In this document: positions 62,031 to 64,000 of the stretch, piece after piece
Numbering within the stretch: the stretch's first letter is position 1
Layout: every line of letters starts with the position of its first letter
NCBI RefSeq assembly: GCF_032878875.1
Contig: NZ_CP118157.1
Coordinates: 62,001-126,000 of the forward strand
Length of the DNA stretch: 64,000 bases
DNA from: Microbacterium sp. AB
GTDB lineage: Bacteria > Actinomycetota > Actinomycetes > Actinomycetales > Microbacteriaceae
Direction of reading: 5' to 3'
The notes under the pieces: generated by a model
Seen by the model: the letters and a program-made list of their open reading frames with translations, nothing else
What the model was told of the DNA's origin: nothing
Databases searched by the model: none
Program-made: the position numbers and the translations under genes

Positions 62031-63103
62031 GCGACGCTCGTCGTTCCCGCCGGGCGGCGAGCGTCAGGCGCGGCGCCGGACGCCGCGCCTGCGGCGCCGC
62101 CGGGCGACCAGCCGAGCCTCGGGAGCACGGCATGCCGCACGTCGGAGAGGATCTGCCGGTACTCGTCCTCCGCGAAGGCGTAGGGGAGGGCGACGCGCAG
62201 CTCGGCGCCCGCGGCGAAGGTCGGGTCGTGCGCCAGACGCTCGACGATCTCGTCGGAGGTGCCGTGCAGATCCCGCTGGAAGACGACCTTGCGCGTGCCG
62301 TGCGACACGGGGCGCCGCGTGCGCTCCTCGCGCGACGCGGCATAGTCGGCGTAGTGCGCGCGCTGTGCCGCCGTGGCCGAGTCGGTCGGCAGGATCACCC
62401 GCTCCACGCCGATGCGCGGCGCATCCGCACCGGCGAACGCCGAGCGGTAGAGCTCGACGTGGATGTGCTGCGCCGCCTCGAAGTCGTCGGCGACCTCGCC
62501 GTCGCCGACGTTCCCCAGCAGCAGATGAAGCCCTCGCTCTGCCGCCCACCGCACGGAGCGGATGCTTCCCCCGCCGAGCCACACGCGCTCGCGGAGCCCC
62601 GGCACATGCGGCTGGATGCGGGGGATCTGCGGGCCGTAGGGGGTGGCGATGGGCTCGTCCGCCAGCGGACGCCCCTCCAGCGCCGTGAGGAACCGCCCGA
62701 TGAGGGCGTAGGGATCGGTCGCCGTGTCGATGTCGGGACGGGTGAGCGGCGCGAGGAGCCCGGCGTGCGGAGCCGATGAGCTCACGCCGACGTGGACGCG
62801 CCCGCCCGAGAGGGCGTCCACCGTCGCGAAGTCCTCCGCGAGCCGGAACGGGTTCTCGTAGCCGAGCGGAACGACGTCCGTCTCGAGCGCGATGCGCGTC
62901 GTGCGCTGCGAGGCCGCCGCGAGGAACGGCAGCGCGGAGGAGACGCCGCGTTCCAGGTGCCGCTGGCGCACTCCGGCGACGTCGTAGCCGAGCCCTTCGG
63001 CGAAGGAGAACACGCGCAGCGTCTCCGCGAGGCCCGCGGCCGGGTCGTCCTCCGGGTGGTTCCCCGCGATGACGAGGCCCGCCGCCGTGACGACGCCGGT
63101 CAT
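62027..63103 (-). CDS. Luciferase-like flavin monooxygenase
   Basis: A 358-residue luciferase-fold protein with AEGLGYDVAGVRQRHLERGV, the TTRIALETDVVPLGYENPFRLAEDFATVDAL flavin-barrel region (residues 67-97), SGGRVHVGVSSSAP and RVWLGGGSIRSVRWAAERGL. It is of a different subgroup from the six copies at 33-47 kb. It is tied by four-base overlaps to the binding-protein gene upstream and an M20 gene downstream. It needs FMNH2 from an external reductase. The Ala/Pro-rich last 25 residues are a non-conserved tail. Confidence 0.86.
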   Translation of the reverse strand: MTGVVTAAGLVIAGNHPEDDPAAGLAETLRVFSFAEGLGYDVAGVRQRHLERGVSSALPFLAAASQRTTRIALETDVVPLGYENPFRLAEDFATVDALSGGRVHVGVSSSAPHAGLLAPLTRPDIDTATDPYALIGRFLTALEGRPLADEPIATPYGPQIPRIQPHVPGLRERVWLGGGSIRSVRWAAERGLHLLLGNVGDGEVADDFEAAQHIHVELYRSAFAGADAPRIGVERVILPTDSATAAQRAHYADYAASREERTRRPVSHGTRKVVFQRDLHGTSDEIVERLAHDPTFAAGAELRVALPYAFAEDEYRQILSDVRHAVLPRLGWSPGGAAGAASGAAPDARRPAGTTSVA

Positions 63104-64000
63104 TCCGCGTCCTTCCACGTGCCCGCGAGCGAGTCGAGCCGCGAGTCCGCGCCGAACTGGAGGCCGTGGACGGCGAGCTGCGTGCCGATCACCGAGGTGA
63201 GCTCGTGCACCGGGATCTGGTAGTACTGGCTCGCGATGCGCTCCTGCACGTCCGCGAGCACGGCGTCGCGCTCGTCGCCCGTGACGGCGAGCTGCTCCTG
63301 CAGCAGCGCGTCCAGCTCGGGGTCGTCGATGCCCAGGCGCGTCGTGGCCGACGAGAAGGTCGTGCGCAGCACGTCGCCGTCGGCGCGGGAGAGGTTGCCC
63401 CACGACAGGTCGAAGTCGCCCGACGCCTGTCGCTCGACCACCTCGGGGACCGTGCCCGAGACGAGCTCGACGCCGATGCCGACCTGCGCGAGCTGCTGCT
63501 GGACGAGCTCGACGACGGTCTGGTTGGTCGAGTTGTTCGTGCTCCACAGGAGCAGGATCTCGAGGGGCTCGCCGTCCTTCTCCCTGACCCCGTCCGATCC
63601 CTCCTCCCAGCCGGCCTCGTCGAGCAGCGCGGCGGCGTGCTCGGGGTCGTAGGCGAAGCGCTCCGCCTGCGAGGCGTAAGCGGGCGTCGTCGAGGAGAGC
63701 GAGCTGTCGGCGACCGAGTAGAGCTCGTTGAGGGCCGTGTCGACGACGACCTGCGGGTCGATGGCGGCGGCGATGGCCTCGCGCACTGCGACATCCGACA
63801 CGGCAGGCCGTGCGACGTTCACCGAAAGCCCGAACGAGAGGCCGGGGTTCACGCGGTCGACGAGCGTCAGTCCCGCGTCCTGCACCTGCGACTGGTCGGA
63901 GGGCTGCACGCCCGTGACGGCGTCGAACTGACCCGAGACGAGGCCGCCGGTGCGCACGCTCGGCTCCGGGACGACCTGGAAGGTCACCTCGTCGAGGTGG
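63100..64000 (-). CDS. Family 5 (DppA/OppA-like) ABC solute-binding protein, C-terminal part
   Basis: The last 300 codons of a peptide/nickel-type binding protein; the gene continues beyond the window's right edge. Recognisable are VREAIAAAIDPQVVVDTAL, the RFAYDPEHAAALLDEAGW block diagnostic of SBP family 5, and LEILLLWSTNN followed by VVELVQQQLAQVGIGVEL. It would bind a peptide or other organic solute outside the membrane. Its stop overlaps the monooxygenase ATG, so permeases and ATPases probably lie upstream off the window. Confidence 0.9.
   Translation of the reverse strand, partial: HLDEVTFQVVPEPSVRTGGLVSGQFDAVTGVQPSDQSQVQDAGLTLVDRVNPGLSFGLSVNVARPAVSDVAVREAIAAAIDPQVVVDTALNELYSVADSSLSSTTPAYASQAERFAYDPEHAAALLDEAGWEEGSDGVREKDGEPLEILLLWSTNNSTNQTVVELVQQQLAQVGIGVELVSGTVPEVVERQASGDFDLSWGNLSRADGDVLRTTFSSATTRLGIDDPELDALLQEQLAVTGDERDAVLADVQERIASQYYQIPVHELTSVIGTQLAVHGLQFGADSRLDSLAGTWKDAE

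Overview
This 64 kb window is chromosomal DNA from a very GC-rich actinobacterium, most likely a Microbacteriaceae member such as Microbacterium. Support comes from the strong G/C third-position bias, frequent GTG starts, many ATGA/GTGA stop-start overlaps, the actinobacterial Mrp antiporter tail, and TAnnnT -10 hexamers lying directly in front of start codons. I see no rRNA, tRNA, CRISPR array, phage or insertion sequence. The window reads as an ordinary but import- and catabolism-heavy chromosome segment, cut at both ends inside genes.

Layout. 1-9 kb: end of a Mrp Na+/H+ antiporter operon (mrpD tail, mrpE, F, G), alanine dehydrogenase divergent from an Lrp/AsnC regulator, a methionine importer (metQ-metN-metI), a VapBC toxin-antitoxin pair, argG and a ZIP metal transporter. 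9-13 kb: an MFS exporter-like gene divergent from an M20 amidohydrolase plus an ATP-grasp ligase. 13-25.4 kb: an amino-sugar locus. A leftward operon encodes a SIS isomerase/deaminase, ROK kinase, NagA-type deacetylase, PfkB-type sugar-phosphate kinase, class II aldolase and a GNAT_C-domain protein. A DeoR regulator diverges from it, followed by a rightward operon of Gfo/Idh/MocA oxidoreductase, CUT1 ABC importer and a secreted DUF4874/DUF4832 protein. 25.4-27.8 kb: MetY-type sulfhydrylase overlapping a cysteine synthase/CBS-like gene. 27.9-32.8 kb: a GH78 rhamnosidase, an MFS permease and a LacI regulator.

32.8-47.1 kb is the most distinctive region. It holds six luciferase-like flavin monooxygenases, two GNAT loci, a DUF1684 gene and a polar-amino-acid ABC importer. 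Two of the monooxygenase pairs are mirrored copies of one two-gene module. The gene set resembles the Bacillus ytm/yxe (Sna) operons that import, N-acetylate, oxidise and deacylate S-modified cysteines, so a sulfur-scavenging role is inferred. 47.4-51.2 kb: catalase, then an amino-acid ABC system whose binding protein and permease are fused. 51.4-57.9 kb: a CUT1 sugar importer with two Gfo/Idh/MocA oxidoreductases under a divergent ROK-family regulator. 58-64 kb: an MscS channel, two tandem M20 amidohydrolases, another luciferase-like monooxygenase and the 3' part of a family 5 peptide-binding protein; these last genes overlap in one leftward operon.

The two ideas most worth testing are (i) an aminosugar (GalNAc or GlcNAc) saccharide system using an uncharacterised secreted DUF4874/DUF4832 protein and an uncharacterised GNAT_C protein, and (ii) a modified-cysteine or organosulfur salvage island built from duplicated monooxygenase pairs.
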